The notes: generated from the sequence alone by a model not told the origin. DNA of 42,653 nucleotides from Desulfamplus sp. (GCA_015232935.1 JADFYT010000003.1:1-42653), one strand, 5' to 3'. Numbered from the stretch's first letter, positions 32,159-40,831 are shown. A program made the numbers and translations.

Positions 32159-32204
32159 CTGTTTATCCAGTAACATAAATGCTGTTTATCCAGCAACATA
32201 AATG
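32159..32204. repeat. intergenic 23-bp tandem duplication
   Basis: Two adjacent 23-bp units (32159-32181, 32182-32204) differ at one base (TAACAT versus CAACAT). They lie in the 134-bp gap between lptG and waaA. 23 is not a multiple of three, consistent with non-coding DNA. Confidence 0.85.
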
Positions 32205-32244
32205 GTCAAAAATAGAGTTCGGCAGAAAGTACAATTCTTTAATA

Positions 32245-33387
32245 TTATTCAGTATTTAAAAGGTAGATAATGGCAATGCACAAAAATATGAAATTGGTAG
32301 CCCAGGCACTTATAAAGGGAGGCAACATTCTGGCATAACCAAGAGATGTGGAAAATCCGTGAACGATCCAGTAGAAAAAAGAGGCTCCGATACCGATACC
32401 TATACCAGCAGCAAGATTCTCTTTCACAAACCTTCTCATGCCTGCTGCTGCTCCAATAATTGCCATAATTACACATATAAAAGGAAAGGCACTCTTGGCG
32501 AAAAGATCCACTTTGTATGTGGTGGGATCATACCCCTCATTATGGATCTTTTGAATATGAGCCGCAAGTTCCCTGAAATCCATCTCGTCTGATTTTTTTA
32601 CAACAGCCTTTAAATCTTCGGGCTTCAATTCCAGATCAATCTCTTTTTGATCATATTCCTTGATGACAAAATCTTCTGTTTTTTCGTCAAAAGTCTGTTC
32701 TACAACTCCTGACAATATCCATTTAACTCTTTTGGGATCACTCTTTATTTCAGGATTTTCATTATCCTCAGTTTTGTAATCAGATCTGTCATTATCCTTT
32801 AATTTACCATTCTCGGCATCCAGTCTTCTTGAAATTCTGAACTTATTATCAAGAAACGTGATTGTAATACCTGAAATGGTTTTATCTGTGGAATTAAAAT
32901 ATTTAAAGTGCGAGATGCTGTCCTCACCTTTTATCCAGATATTTTCACGCACTGCATGAATATTTCTGTTTTTCTTGATTACAGAGTATTTAATGTGGTT
33001 TGCTTTCGACATTGTTAATGGCACTATTGTCTCACCAAGAAAAAGCATCATAAAAGCAAGGCATATGCCGGTAACAACAGCAGGCGTAACTATATACCAG
33101 ATACTTATGCCACCGCTTTTTATGGCAAGAAGCTCATTGTTTCGGTTCATCAACCCAAAAACAGTTACAACGGCAAGGACGGTACCCGCGGGGGTAAGCT
33201 GTACAAACATAAACGGAGTCTTTAGAAGGACATAACCAAAAGCATTGACAAGAGTAATTCCTGATTTGAAGAACTTGTCCATATTCGTAAGATAGTCAAC
33301 AGCAACAAAAATAGATAATACAATGGTCTGGATAATTAAAAAAAACCTGAAAAACTCTTTGATCCAGTATTGAGTGAGAATTGACAT
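32245..33387 (-). CDS. lptG: LPS export permease LptG
   Basis: Inner-membrane subunit of the LptB2FG ABC complex that extracts LPS for transport to the outer membrane. 380 residues from the ATG four bases after the lptF stop. Three N-terminal membrane segments, a large periplasmic jellyroll domain and three C-terminal segments fit the family; LMNRNNELLAIKSGGIS is the coupling-helix motif that contacts LptB. The periplasmic domain carries an Asp/Asn/Glu/Lys-rich insertion (about 190-220). LptB and the LptC/A/D parts are not in the window. LptG rather than LptF is chosen because it follows the other permease and starts with the short SILTQYWIKEF cytoplasmic end typical of LptG. Confidence 0.88.
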   Translation of the reverse strand: MSILTQYWIKEFFRFFLIIQTIVLSIFVAVDYLTNMDKFFKSGITLVNAFGYVLLKTPFMFVQLTPAGTVLAVVTVFGLMNRNNELLAIKSGGISIWYIVTPAVVTGICLAFMMLFLGETIVPLTMSKANHIKYSVIKKNRNIHAVRENIWIKGEDSISHFKYFNSTDKTISGITITFLDNKFRISRRLDAENGKLKDNDRSDYKTEDNENPEIKSDPKRVKWILSGVVEQTFDEKTEDFVIKEYDQKEIDLELKPEDLKAVVKKSDEMDFRELAAHIQKIHNEGYDPTTYKVDLFAKSAFPFICVIMAIIGAAAGMRRFVKENLAAGIGIGIGASFFYWIVHGFSTSLGYARMLPPFISAWATNFIFLCIAIIYLLNTE

Positions 33388-33391
33388 GATA

Positions 33392-34591
33392 TCAGCGGCT
33401 TTTGGTTTCAGGAGAGTTGTTTTTGATCCTGAAAACAAGGTTCCTTGTTTTTGTGATTAGAATCAAAACAGAATCAGGAACCAACGGTTGCTCTTTTACC
33501 ACCCTTGAAAACATATATATCGCGGCTCCTCCCATTATTATATCAGGCAGCCACATTCCTATTGCAGGTGGATAATGGCCTGTAGTGCCAACAGACCACC
33601 CTGCCGCAAGAAGCAGGTAATAAAACAAAAAAAAACTCAAGGCAATGCCAAATCCTGACGAACGCCTTGAAGAGACTGACCTTACCCCAAGAGGAACAGA
33701 AAGCAGCCCCAGTGAAATGCATGCAAACGGAATCGCGAATTTTTCGTGAAGCTCCATGCTGGCAGATTTAACAACTTTTGGATCTCCATCCCATTTGTTT
33801 ATAAAATCCAGAAGTTCATTCAGGTACATCTCGTCAAAATCCTTTTCTTGCATACCTGTTTCTGATGTGGACAATCCAGTGTCAAAATTAATGTCATAGG
33901 TGTCAAAATTCACTGCATTGACAGATCGTCCTGCTATGTCAACCTGATTTATTATACCTTGAGCGAGACGAAGAGTATGGTTATCTCCCGAAGCATGTGA
34001 AACAAGAATTCCTTTTGAGGCGACCGTAATGTTAACGATTTGCGGATTGCGGCTATCTTCTATGAAGATATCTGAAAACTCGGATGTTTTTAAATCTATA
34101 GAAGTTATATAGATCATCACATTGTCAAAGGTATTGTTGAACTGCCGCTCCTTTAAGGCAACATTAATAGTTGCCCTGGCAAGTTCAACTCCTTTTGTAG
34201 AAAAGGAAAATCTTCCCCATGGCACACCCCAAAGAGTAATCCACAAAGAGATAATCATCCCGAGAATACAAAAGAGAATAACAGGCGGAATAAGCCGGTA
34301 AATACTTATACCGCTCCCTTTTAGTGCTATAATTTCATTATCATTTGACATTCTCATGACTGTCAGAAGGACGGAAATCATGACTGACATGGGAAGGGTA
34401 AACTCCATAAAACGGGGAACTGAATACAGAATCAACATAAATACAGAGGAGAGTCCGGCATTATAGTTGACAACCATATTTGTAATCTCGGGAATTCTTG
34501 TCATCAGAAACATGAAGGTCAAAAATGCAAGGCAAATAGCAAAAGGGAAGAGCAGCTCCCTGAAAATATATCTGTTTAATATGGTATTCAT
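33392..34591 (-). CDS. lptF: LPS export permease LptF
   Basis: Partner permease of LptG in the LPS exporter, 399 residues. The N-terminus NTILNRYIFRELLFPF, the RMSNDNEIIALKGSGIS coupling motif and the C-terminal membrane block (about 290-365, starting ELHEKFAIPFACISLGLLSVPLG) are typical. Three plus three membrane segments flank the periplasmic domain. The start codon overlaps the stop of the upstream NlpC/P60-like gene as ATGA, and the stop is four bases before lptG. Translation of all three is therefore probably coupled. The C-terminal tail (about 370-399) is basic and longer than usual. Confidence 0.9.
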   Translation of the reverse strand: MNTILNRYIFRELLFPFAICLAFLTFMFLMTRIPEITNMVVNYNAGLSSVFMLILYSVPRFMEFTLPMSVMISVLLTVMRMSNDNEIIALKGSGISIYRLIPPVILFCILGMIISLWITLWGVPWGRFSFSTKGVELARATINVALKERQFNNTFDNVMIYITSIDLKTSEFSDIFIEDSRNPQIVNITVASKGILVSHASGDNHTLRLAQGIINQVDIAGRSVNAVNFDTYDINFDTGLSTSETGMQEKDFDEMYLNELLDFINKWDGDPKVVKSASMELHEKFAIPFACISLGLLSVPLGVRSVSSRRSSGFGIALSFFLFYYLLLAAGWSVGTTGHYPPAIGMWLPDIIMGGAAIYMFSRVVKEQPLVPDSVLILITKTRNLVFRIKNNSPETKSR

Positions 34592-36066
34592 ACTTTTTTG
34601 GACAATCTTGACTTGTCTGTTTTAGACAATATGGTTTTATCCTCTCGATATGCCGCAAGTTTGGCAATATCAATGTCCCCAAGGGTAATTTTCAAACCCT
34701 CTTTTTTGTTCAAGGCAAGTTTAAACCAGTTTTCCAGCTCTTTTGACAGGATCTCCTCTCCAACCTGTTTTGTACCGTTTTTGCCTGCAACGTTGTTGTC
34801 CATATAGCCGGAATTGATAAATGTCCATATCCCGTCCTTTTTTGATATGACGCCAGTATGCCCTCTGGTACGGGTAGAGAAAGAGAGTATCTGCCCCTCT
34901 TTCAAGACTTTTTCCATCTCTTTCATTACATTTTCAGCCTGAGAAAGTGGATTCTTGACTCTCAAGAGAGTTTTGTTATAGACACTGTAACCGGTTGCTT
35001 CAAGAAGACCTTCACCAGTCAGATAATGATTTCTTGACAACCCTTTATCAATGGCTTTAGATACAAGATGCCTTCCAAGTCCACCTTGTCCCCTGTACTT
35101 TACCCCCATATTTGTCAAACCACCAACTACAAGCTCATAACAGTCCATTTTGCTGTAATCCTTTCCCATGAATTCCCGGACAGCCTCATTAAGGGCAGGT
35201 TCAGATTTTCCTGAAGATTTACGGGATGCAGCAGAGGATTGAGAAAAATCCTGTTCAGCATTATAAATATCTGGTTTGTATATTTTTCTGGAAAGGGCAG
35301 TTGTGCCAATGTCGGGATGATTGGCAATGGAGTCAGAATGACTGGCAACAGAAACGGCGGAAATGCCGCCAGAACCTGTACTGACAAAGCTGGCAGGACT
35401 CCCAAATTGAAGCTCAGGAGCATTAGATCTACGACTTGCAGAATCCTTATTCTGGAAAGATTTTGAGAGTATTTCAGATTCTGGTTTTGAGAATGTTTCA
35501 GATTTAGAATTACCAGTAGGCTCGGGTGAACCTTCAGAGCCTTTAGTACTACCTAAAGGGGTGCCAGTAATATTACCGGAAGAAATTCCAGATATTGTCC
35601 TCTTTTCTATATAATGGTCTTTGCCCCAGACAATTTCAGAAGTTTCCCTGTCTAAATAGATATCTGTACCAGCCGGAATCCGCTTGAAATGTTTGGAGGA
35701 GTTCACATCTTTCTCAAGCATTTCCCAGCAATCTTTTTTATATCGCGTAGAATAAAGAAGCTCTGAAACTGTAGGGGTATCACCTGAAATTGTGCCGAGA
35801 TGAATCTTTTGCGACTCATCATTTGCATTCCGAGGATTATTATCTGAATTCTGGTTCCGGCTGTTTGTACCCTGTAAAGAGAACAACGATGAACCATCAG
35901 GTTCAAAACCACTTCTTTGCACACCAACCATGCTTTGCAAAGCACTATTGCTGCTTTGTGAACTCTCCTTCATTATTGATTTGAAGCTTTTCTGCCCGGA
36001 AACAGACTTGTTATCAAAAGATGACGTTGGAGCATAAGTTCGTTTATCAAATGAATCTACCAGCAT
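34588..36066 (-). CDS. Ser-rich protein with C-terminal NlpC/P60-like domain, coupled to lptF
   Basis: A 492-residue protein from the ATG with GGAGG close upstream. No signal peptide, lipobox or membrane segment is visible. Residues 1-95 and 155-290 are Ser/Asn/Gly-rich and look disordered. A small conserved-looking segment at about 98-148 (SELLYSTRY, then CWEMLEKDVNSSKHFKRIPAGTDIYLD) resembles a LysM-type or adaptor module. The C-terminal part (about 295-430) has the order of an NlpC/P60-type cysteine peptidase: Cys309 in MDCYELVV, His403 in RGHTGVIS, and a polar third residue Asn418 in WTFINSG. I infer peptidoglycan or amide hydrolase activity; the exact family is uncertain. Its TGA overlaps the lptF ATG, linking it to LPS export. 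Without a signal peptide, its export route is unclear. Confidence 0.62.
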   Translation of the reverse strand: MLVDSFDKRTYAPTSSFDNKSVSGQKSFKSIMKESSQSSNSALQSMVGVQRSGFEPDGSSLFSLQGTNSRNQNSDNNPRNANDESQKIHLGTISGDTPTVSELLYSTRYKKDCWEMLEKDVNSSKHFKRIPAGTDIYLDRETSEIVWGKDHYIEKRTISGISSGNITGTPLGSTKGSEGSPEPTGNSKSETFSKPESEILSKSFQNKDSASRRSNAPELQFGSPASFVSTGSGGISAVSVASHSDSIANHPDIGTTALSRKIYKPDIYNAEQDFSQSSAASRKSSGKSEPALNEAVREFMGKDYSKMDCYELVVGGLTNMGVKYRGQGGLGRHLVSKAIDKGLSRNHYLTGEGLLEATGYSVYNKTLLRVKNPLSQAENVMKEMEKVLKEGQILSFSTRTRGHTGVISKKDGIWTFINSGYMDNNVAGKNGTKQVGEEILSKELENWFKLALNKKEGLKITLGDIDIAKLAAYREDKTILSKTDKSRLSKKV

Positions 36067-36163
36067 GTTTACCTCCATTTTGCACGGATATTGATTCAGT
36101 AATGGTATTCCTTAAATATGCTTTCAATCCTGAATCAACAAACAAGCAAAAAACACGCCATCT

Positions 36164-37102
36164 TTATTTTGCTCCGGCAGCTATAGCAAAGCTCGTATCA
36201 ACAAACTTTTCAAGATCAATAAGAGTGGTCATTATTTTCATCTTGTCCATCATATATTTTTGAATAGTAGCAAGATCCTCAAGAACAGGAAAAAGCTCGC
36301 TTGTTGTTATGCGATCAGGCGGATAAGTTAAAACCCTTCTTACAACCTCTACATCCTGGGACAAAAACTTGCTGCCAATCACAGCCGCGGGGTCTGGCTG
36401 GGCATCAATTGCCTTTCCGGATTTCACAAAACTTGTTGTCAACTCCTGTACCGCATCAGGATATTTTGCAATAATTTCATCTCTCATCACAAAAACACAG
36501 CATGGATGGCCTGGCCACAGATCCTTGGAAAGATAAAACTCTTCGCCAAGTCCGGAAGCAATAACCTGGGAACCAATGGGTTCTGCAACAATAAATCCGC
36601 CTATTTCACCATCTTCATCATACTGGAGTGCTTCTGGCATCTGAAACGGTGCCACAACTTCAAGAGTAACATCAATATTAGGCTCAACAGATCTTCCTGG
36701 TTTCAACCCTTTTTCTGAAAGCAATTTGTGAAAAAGCATATTATGGATTGACAACTGATATGGAATCAAAACAGTCTTGCCCGCAAAGTCTTCAATTTTT
36801 TCAATATGAGCCCTTTTATTTTTTACAAGGATACTCCCATTTCTATGGGTTAGCAGGAGAAGCTTGATAGCAACCCCTGATTTAAAAAGATCCATTGCTG
36901 TGGGGGCAAGGATAAAGGCACCGTCAAGGGACTTTACAGACAAAGAGTCAGCAACTTCATTCCACCCGTTTTTTAAAACAGTCTGAAGAGTACAATGTTC
37001 AAATTTTTCCGCCCCTTTTTTAAGTTTTAAATCAGTAACTCCCAGAATCAGATGATCGGTAATAGATAGATGACCAATCTTTAATGTTGGTTTTTCCGCC
37101 AT
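36164..37102 (-). CDS. NMT1/NrtA-like solute-binding-domain protein without signal peptide
   Basis: A 312-residue protein with a periplasmic-binding-protein fold pattern of the NMT1/THI5/NrtA/SsuA group: LKIGHLSITDHLILGV at the start, FEHCTLQTVLKNGWNEVADSL, DGAFILAPTAMDL, FAGKTVLIPYQLSIHNMLFHKLL (hinge region), and a late GHPCCVFVMRDEIIAKYPDAV. It begins MAEKPTLKIGHL with AAGGAG before the ATG and has no signal peptide or lipobox, so it is expected in the cytoplasm. No ABC permease or ATPase is adjacent. Cytoplasmic versions act as ligand sensors (NasS with NasT) or as fused domains (NrtC). No nasT-like partner is visible. Function unknown. Confidence 0.7.
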   Translation of the reverse strand: MAEKPTLKIGHLSITDHLILGVTDLKLKKGAEKFEHCTLQTVLKNGWNEVADSLSVKSLDGAFILAPTAMDLFKSGVAIKLLLLTHRNGSILVKNKRAHIEKIEDFAGKTVLIPYQLSIHNMLFHKLLSEKGLKPGRSVEPNIDVTLEVVAPFQMPEALQYDEDGEIGGFIVAEPIGSQVIASGLGEEFYLSKDLWPGHPCCVFVMRDEIIAKYPDAVQELTTSFVKSGKAIDAQPDPAAVIGSKFLSQDVEVVRRVLTYPPDRITTSELFPVLEDLATIQKYMMDKMKIMTTLIDLEKFVDTSFAIAAGAK

Positions 37103-37300
37103 TATATTCTCCTTGTTTCATGCAGTTAATTTGCAGACATTTGCGGACACTTTTTTATGCAATCAATCTGTTGACAATTTCAAAACATCTGACTTTTTTA
37201 TGAAAGTCCTTTCAAGTATCTGTAATTCTCGAGGCTCTCATTTTTAGTCGTGGCAAACCTGTCTGCCGTTTATGTTTATAAGATATGCCACTTTACCATG

Positions 37301-38218
37301 TCAACAAGAATAACCCTTGACACCCATTGAGACCACATATTCCGCGAACAGCAAATCCTCTTTTGTGGTAATTTTGATGTTCCTTGCCAGGCCGGACGTC
37401 ATAAATACCCTTGCACCGGTTTTTTCAACAAGAGAAGCATCATCAGTAGCCGATATACCCGAAATCAGGGCTTGTTCATGAGCCTTGATTACAAGATCAA
37501 GATCAAATGCCTGAGGAGTCTGCACCTGATATAGATTTTCTCTGTCCACAACCTCAGAGACAAAACCGTCAGAGTCTTTTCGTTTAAGCGTGTCTGCCAC
37601 GGGTACTGCCGGTATGCATGCCCCATGTTCAAGTACACCTGCAATGCAACGGGATATCAAACCATGGTCAACAAAGGGACGCACACCATCATGTATAAGG
37701 ACTATCTTTAATTTTTTTTTGTTTGCTGCATATTTATTTGCTGCATATGGGATTGAACTCTTGTTCGCTGCATATGAAATCGAATTCTTGTTTGTTGTAT
37801 ATGAAACTGAACTATCATCAATAGTACTATGGCCACAGGAGGATTGAGTTGTTTTTTTTTGATGACAGGAGTCATTTATATTTCCAACTGGAGTTTTTGA
37901 ACAAGAGAGTTCCTTTACCTTTTCAAGACCATTCATGACAGAGTGTTGCCGCTCTGATCCGCCTGATACCATGCATACTTTTCCATTAAGGCTATGTGAT
38001 GAAACTATATTGTCAAAACAATACTGCATGTCATCTTTGGGTATGACAAGAACAATCTTGCCAATCGATTCAAAACTGCTGAAGATATCAAGTGTGCGGG
38101 CAAGAACAGGAATCCCTGAAATTTTAATATACTGCTTGCGTATCTCGGACCCCATTCTAAGTCCCTTGCCACCGGCCACAATCACAGCGTATATTTCACA
38201 GTCTTTCATGTGTTTCAT
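37301..38218 (-). CDS. ispD: 2-C-methyl-D-erythritol 4-phosphate cytidylyltransferase with large repeat insertion
   Basis: Makes CDP-methylerythritol in the non-mevalonate isoprenoid pathway. 305 residues versus about 230 normally. The nucleotide-binding start AVIVAGGKGLRMGSEIRKQY (11-30), the HDGVRPFV block (176-183) and the C-terminal VQTPQAFDLDLVIKAHE with TDDASLVE are intact. The excess is one insertion at about 104-168 between SGGSERQHSVMNGL and KIVLIHDGVRP, encoded largely by a 27-bp tandem repeat (37722-37814) giving repeated Tyr-Ala-Ala-Asn-Lys units. The gene starts 3 bp after the HPr-domain gene, so it belongs to the suf operon; the terminal pathway enzymes IspG and IspH are Fe-S proteins, a plausible reason for the link. 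Confidence 0.93.
   Translation of the reverse strand: MKHMKDCEIYAVIVAGGKGLRMGSEIRKQYIKISGIPVLARTLDIFSSFESIGKIVLVIPKDDMQYCFDNIVSSHSLNGKVCMVSGGSERQHSVMNGLEKVKELSCSKTPVGNINDSCHQKKTTQSSCGHSTIDDSSVSYTTNKNSISYAANKSSIPYAANKYAANKKKLKIVLIHDGVRPFVDHGLISRCIAGVLEHGACIPAVPVADTLKRKDSDGFVSEVVDRENLYQVQTPQAFDLDLVIKAHEQALISGISATDDASLVEKTGARVFMTSGLARNIKITTKEDLLFAEYVVSMGVKGYSC
37722..37814. repeat. in-frame 27-bp tandem repeat inside ispD
   Basis: A 12-bp partial unit (37722-37733) is followed by three 27-bp units (37734-37760, 37761-37787, 37788-37814) sharing GCTGCATATG / GAACTC patterns. Divergence rises from the first to the last unit. Nine-codon units keep the frame and encode YAANK-type repeats on the minus strand. 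Confidence 0.8.
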
Positions 38219-38221
38219 GGG

Positions 38222-39529
38222 TTATCTCAGATAGGATAATTGCTTTGGAAGAGGGATTCCCTTGCCCATTGAGTCTTCAGCATAATTCACGCCTGCAAGA
38301 ACCTCAAGATCCTCAAGAGCTCTTGTGTCTCCCTCAAAAACAACCTGTTCCAGCTCTTCTTTTTTTATTTTGCCGCCTGCCCATTGCAGATCAAGAACAC
38401 TTGACGCATCAAACCTGTCATCTCCCAGAACCATCTGGACATCTCCGCCATAGTGCTGAACAATTTTTGCTACCAGAAGGCATGGTCTGGTGTGAAACCC
38501 GCGCTCTTTTGGAATGCCTACGGTAATGGAAGATCTGTCAATATTTTCGTTCAGGATTTCCAGGGCAATACGTTGTCCTGACGACAAAAACTGCCAGGCG
38601 TAAAAAAGAGAGTAGTTTACACAGCGATCAAGCAGTACATCCGGATCAATCAACTCTGCAAGGGATTCACTGACGTTTTTATAAAAATCCTTGTAATCAA
38701 CATCAAGAAGATGACGTTCATAGAAGTGGAGAAGTCTTCCCATGACCTGCAGTATATGAAATACAATGGAAAAGTGACTTCTGAGCTGCTTGAGTTTTCT
38801 GTTTCCATGGAAAAAACCACCATGAATCACATATGAGTCAAAGGATGACTGGAGATTGTGCAGAAGCATTTCAAAACGGCGAATCCCGACTTCATTGACC
38901 TTTGAAGGTATAATCTCGCGTATCTGATCGCTACTATAGCGTTCATAAAAGGAAAAAGGTTCAAAAGCCTTTATAAGATCAAGAAATTCGCTGGCAATAA
39001 TAATGAGATTTTTACGCTGATCCGTTCTGTTTTCAAAATCATCAATATCATGTTCAAGCTGCTCTGTTGTGGCAATATCAGGAAAAAACTCAGGATCATA
39101 CCCTTTTACAGGAATCTCTATTCCAAGACGCTCAGCCTCAGCAATAATTACCGGAGCGGCAAGTTCAATTGATCCTTGAATCATCATCAGGGTATCTCTT
39201 GATTCATCAATAAAGGCTTCATCCTTTTTTTCAAAATCGTAAAAAACAATGCGGTTAAAAATATGCTTCTGGGAATATCCGGCCAGGGAGAGATGCCTTA
39301 TAGCAGCACTTAACTCTCTGTAGAAAATCCATTTTTTGTTATTTTTAGCACCATGAAAATCGAGAAAGTCTTCCAGCAGGTGAGACGATGTAATGAGTTT
39401 GGAATAGACTTTCTTGTTAAGCAGATAAGGTTCATCCTTAAACTCCAGAATATATAGAATGCATTTTAAATACTCAAAGGAGAAGTGATTAACCTTTCCC
39501 TTAAAAGAGATATCACATGAAATATGCAT
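38222..39529 (-). CDS. large helical protein with C-terminal HPr phosphocarrier domain
   Basis: A 435-residue protein. Residues about 334-416 form an HPr-like domain: GIPKERGFHTRPC with His346 in the position of the phosphorylated histidine of HPr (G-x-H-x-R-P), then LLVAKIVQHYGGDVQMVLGDDRFDASSVLDL with Ser377 near the regulatory-serine position, and a final helix DTRALEDLEVLAGV. The first 330 residues are mostly helical and belong to no family I recognise; they contain paired His/Trp-rich stretches but no transmembrane segment. It lies 6 bp after sufB and 3 bp before ispD. It might be a PTS-linked regulatory protein; the phosphoryl donor is not in the window. Confidence 0.72.
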   Translation of the reverse strand: MHISCDISFKGKVNHFSFEYLKCILYILEFKDEPYLLNKKVYSKLITSSHLLEDFLDFHGAKNNKKWIFYRELSAAIRHLSLAGYSQKHIFNRIVFYDFEKKDEAFIDESRDTLMMIQGSIELAAPVIIAEAERLGIEIPVKGYDPEFFPDIATTEQLEHDIDDFENRTDQRKNLIIIASEFLDLIKAFEPFSFYERYSSDQIREIIPSKVNEVGIRRFEMLLHNLQSSFDSYVIHGGFFHGNRKLKQLRSHFSIVFHILQVMGRLLHFYERHLLDVDYKDFYKNVSESLAELIDPDVLLDRCVNYSLFYAWQFLSSGQRIALEILNENIDRSSITVGIPKERGFHTRPCLLVAKIVQHYGGDVQMVLGDDRFDASSVLDLQWAGGKIKKEELEQVVFEGDTRALEDLEVLAGVNYAEDSMGKGIPLPKQLSYLR

Positions 39530-39535
39530 GGCTAT

Positions 39536-40831
39536 TTACATCATATCCTTTTCAGTCTCTTTAACAGCCTCATCAATTCTGGTTTCAAGATCTGCCGGGA
39601 GTCCTTCAATCTCGACATTCAAAAAGCCCCTGACAATAGTTGAAATTGCCTCTTCTTCATCCAGGCCTCTTGCCATGAGATACTCAATCTCACGCTTGTC
39701 AATCTTGCCGACAGCGGCTTCATGAGACATCTCAACCCCGGGAGTATGGCCTGAAAGTTCAGGAATGGCATGTAAAAGCCCTTCCTTTAAAATCAGACCT
39801 TTACATTCAAGATGACCTTTTACTCCAGGCTCTTTTCCCATAAGGTGACCGCGTGAAATAATGGTACCTCCCGCAACGATGGCTCTGGATATTATCTCTG
39901 CTCTTGCACCGGTACCGTTTAGTTCCACAACAGACCCCATATCCATATAAGTGCCCTTCCCTGCCACTAAAATACTGTTTATTCTGGCGGTGGCATTTTT
40001 TTCAAGCATGGTCACGGGATTTGAAACAATTGAACCCACAGGCCGCAAAGAGATGTAATTTGAGATAAAAACACCACCTTCATCCACATGAACCGCTGTT
40101 TTAGGACGAACATAGACATTTTCACCCCAATCATGGATCATGGTATATTTAAGAGTTGCCCCTTTTTTGATATAAAACTCGGAAAGTCCTATATGCAGGC
40201 CGGATTCAAGGTGCTCAGATGTTGAACATCCTGCAATGATATGAAGTTCGGAATCCTCCTCTACCACAACAATATTGTGCACCTTTTGAGAAAATTTTTC
40301 CTTTGCAATATGCAGACATGTCTGAAGAGGCTTTTGTGCCTTGACTCCCTTTTTGATCCAGATAAAAAATCCCTGATCCGGTTTGATATTGACAGATCTG
40401 GTGATCTCGTCCTGTTCAGGCGAAAGAAGCCTCCACAAATATTTTTCCCCAAGCCAGTCATGCTGTTCAAGGGCATTTGCGATACCCTTGATTTCAACAC
40501 CTTCAATACTTTTACTGCAATGGACAATTGTGCTGTCCTTCTGGATGAAAGTCCCGGCTCTTAGCGTGCTGTCAGTATCAATTCCTACTTTGACAAACTC
40601 CTTTACATCGTCCTGGCCAATTGTCTCAAGAATTTCGACATAATCATGATTTTCTGCCGCATCAATAAAGTCTGACAAACTTATATTTTTCACTTTATCA
40701 AGAGTCTTTGGCCTGTTATTTATATTGTCTGCCTTTTTTGCATGAACATAAGCAGCTTCGTTGCAATTTTGGCCGGATTGAAATTCCTGATTAATCAAAC
40801 AGGTCTCTTCTTCACCTTTCAGGCTGTACAT
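39536..40831 (-). CDS. sufB: SufB/SufD-family Fe-S cluster scaffold protein
   Basis: Scaffold partner of the ATPase SufC in iron-sulfur cluster assembly, cytoplasmic. 431 residues from the ATG with AGGAG 8 nt upstream; a GTG nine bases earlier is an alternative. The C-terminal block is typical: HLECKGLILKEGLLHAIPELSG, VEMSHEAAVGKIDKREIEYLMARGLDEEEAISTIVRGF. The parallel beta-helix core (about 185-345) is rich in Val/Ile/Gly turns. In this late region one Cys is kept (LECKGL), while the second Cys of the E. coli SufB stretch is replaced. Its start overlaps the sufC stop by 13 bases. With no sufD, sufS or sufU nearby, it fits the two-gene SufB-SufC arrangement of anaerobes and archaea. Confidence 0.88.
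   Translation of the reverse strand: MYSLKGEEETCLINQEFQSGQNCNEAAYVHAKKADNINNRPKTLDKVKNISLSDFIDAAENHDYVEILETIGQDDVKEFVKVGIDTDSTLRAGTFIQKDSTIVHCSKSIEGVEIKGIANALEQHDWLGEKYLWRLLSPEQDEITRSVNIKPDQGFFIWIKKGVKAQKPLQTCLHIAKEKFSQKVHNIVVVEEDSELHIIAGCSTSEHLESGLHIGLSEFYIKKGATLKYTMIHDWGENVYVRPKTAVHVDEGGVFISNYISLRPVGSIVSNPVTMLEKNATARINSILVAGKGTYMDMGSVVELNGTGARAEIISRAIVAGGTIISRGHLMGKEPGVKGHLECKGLILKEGLLHAIPELSGHTPGVEMSHEAAVGKIDKREIEYLMARGLDEEEAISTIVRGFLNVEIEGLPADLETRIDEAVKETEKDMM

Noticed and set aside
34598-36263. Plus-strand frames opposite the NlpC/P60-like gene
   Set aside because: They are antisense shadows without ribosome sites. The minus-strand frame is long, has GGAGG and couples to lptF.
37722-37814. 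Possible CRISPR-like array (regular 27-bp periodicity)
   Set aside because: The units are contiguous without spacers, diverged, in frame inside ispD, and encode amino-acid repeats. No cas genes are present.
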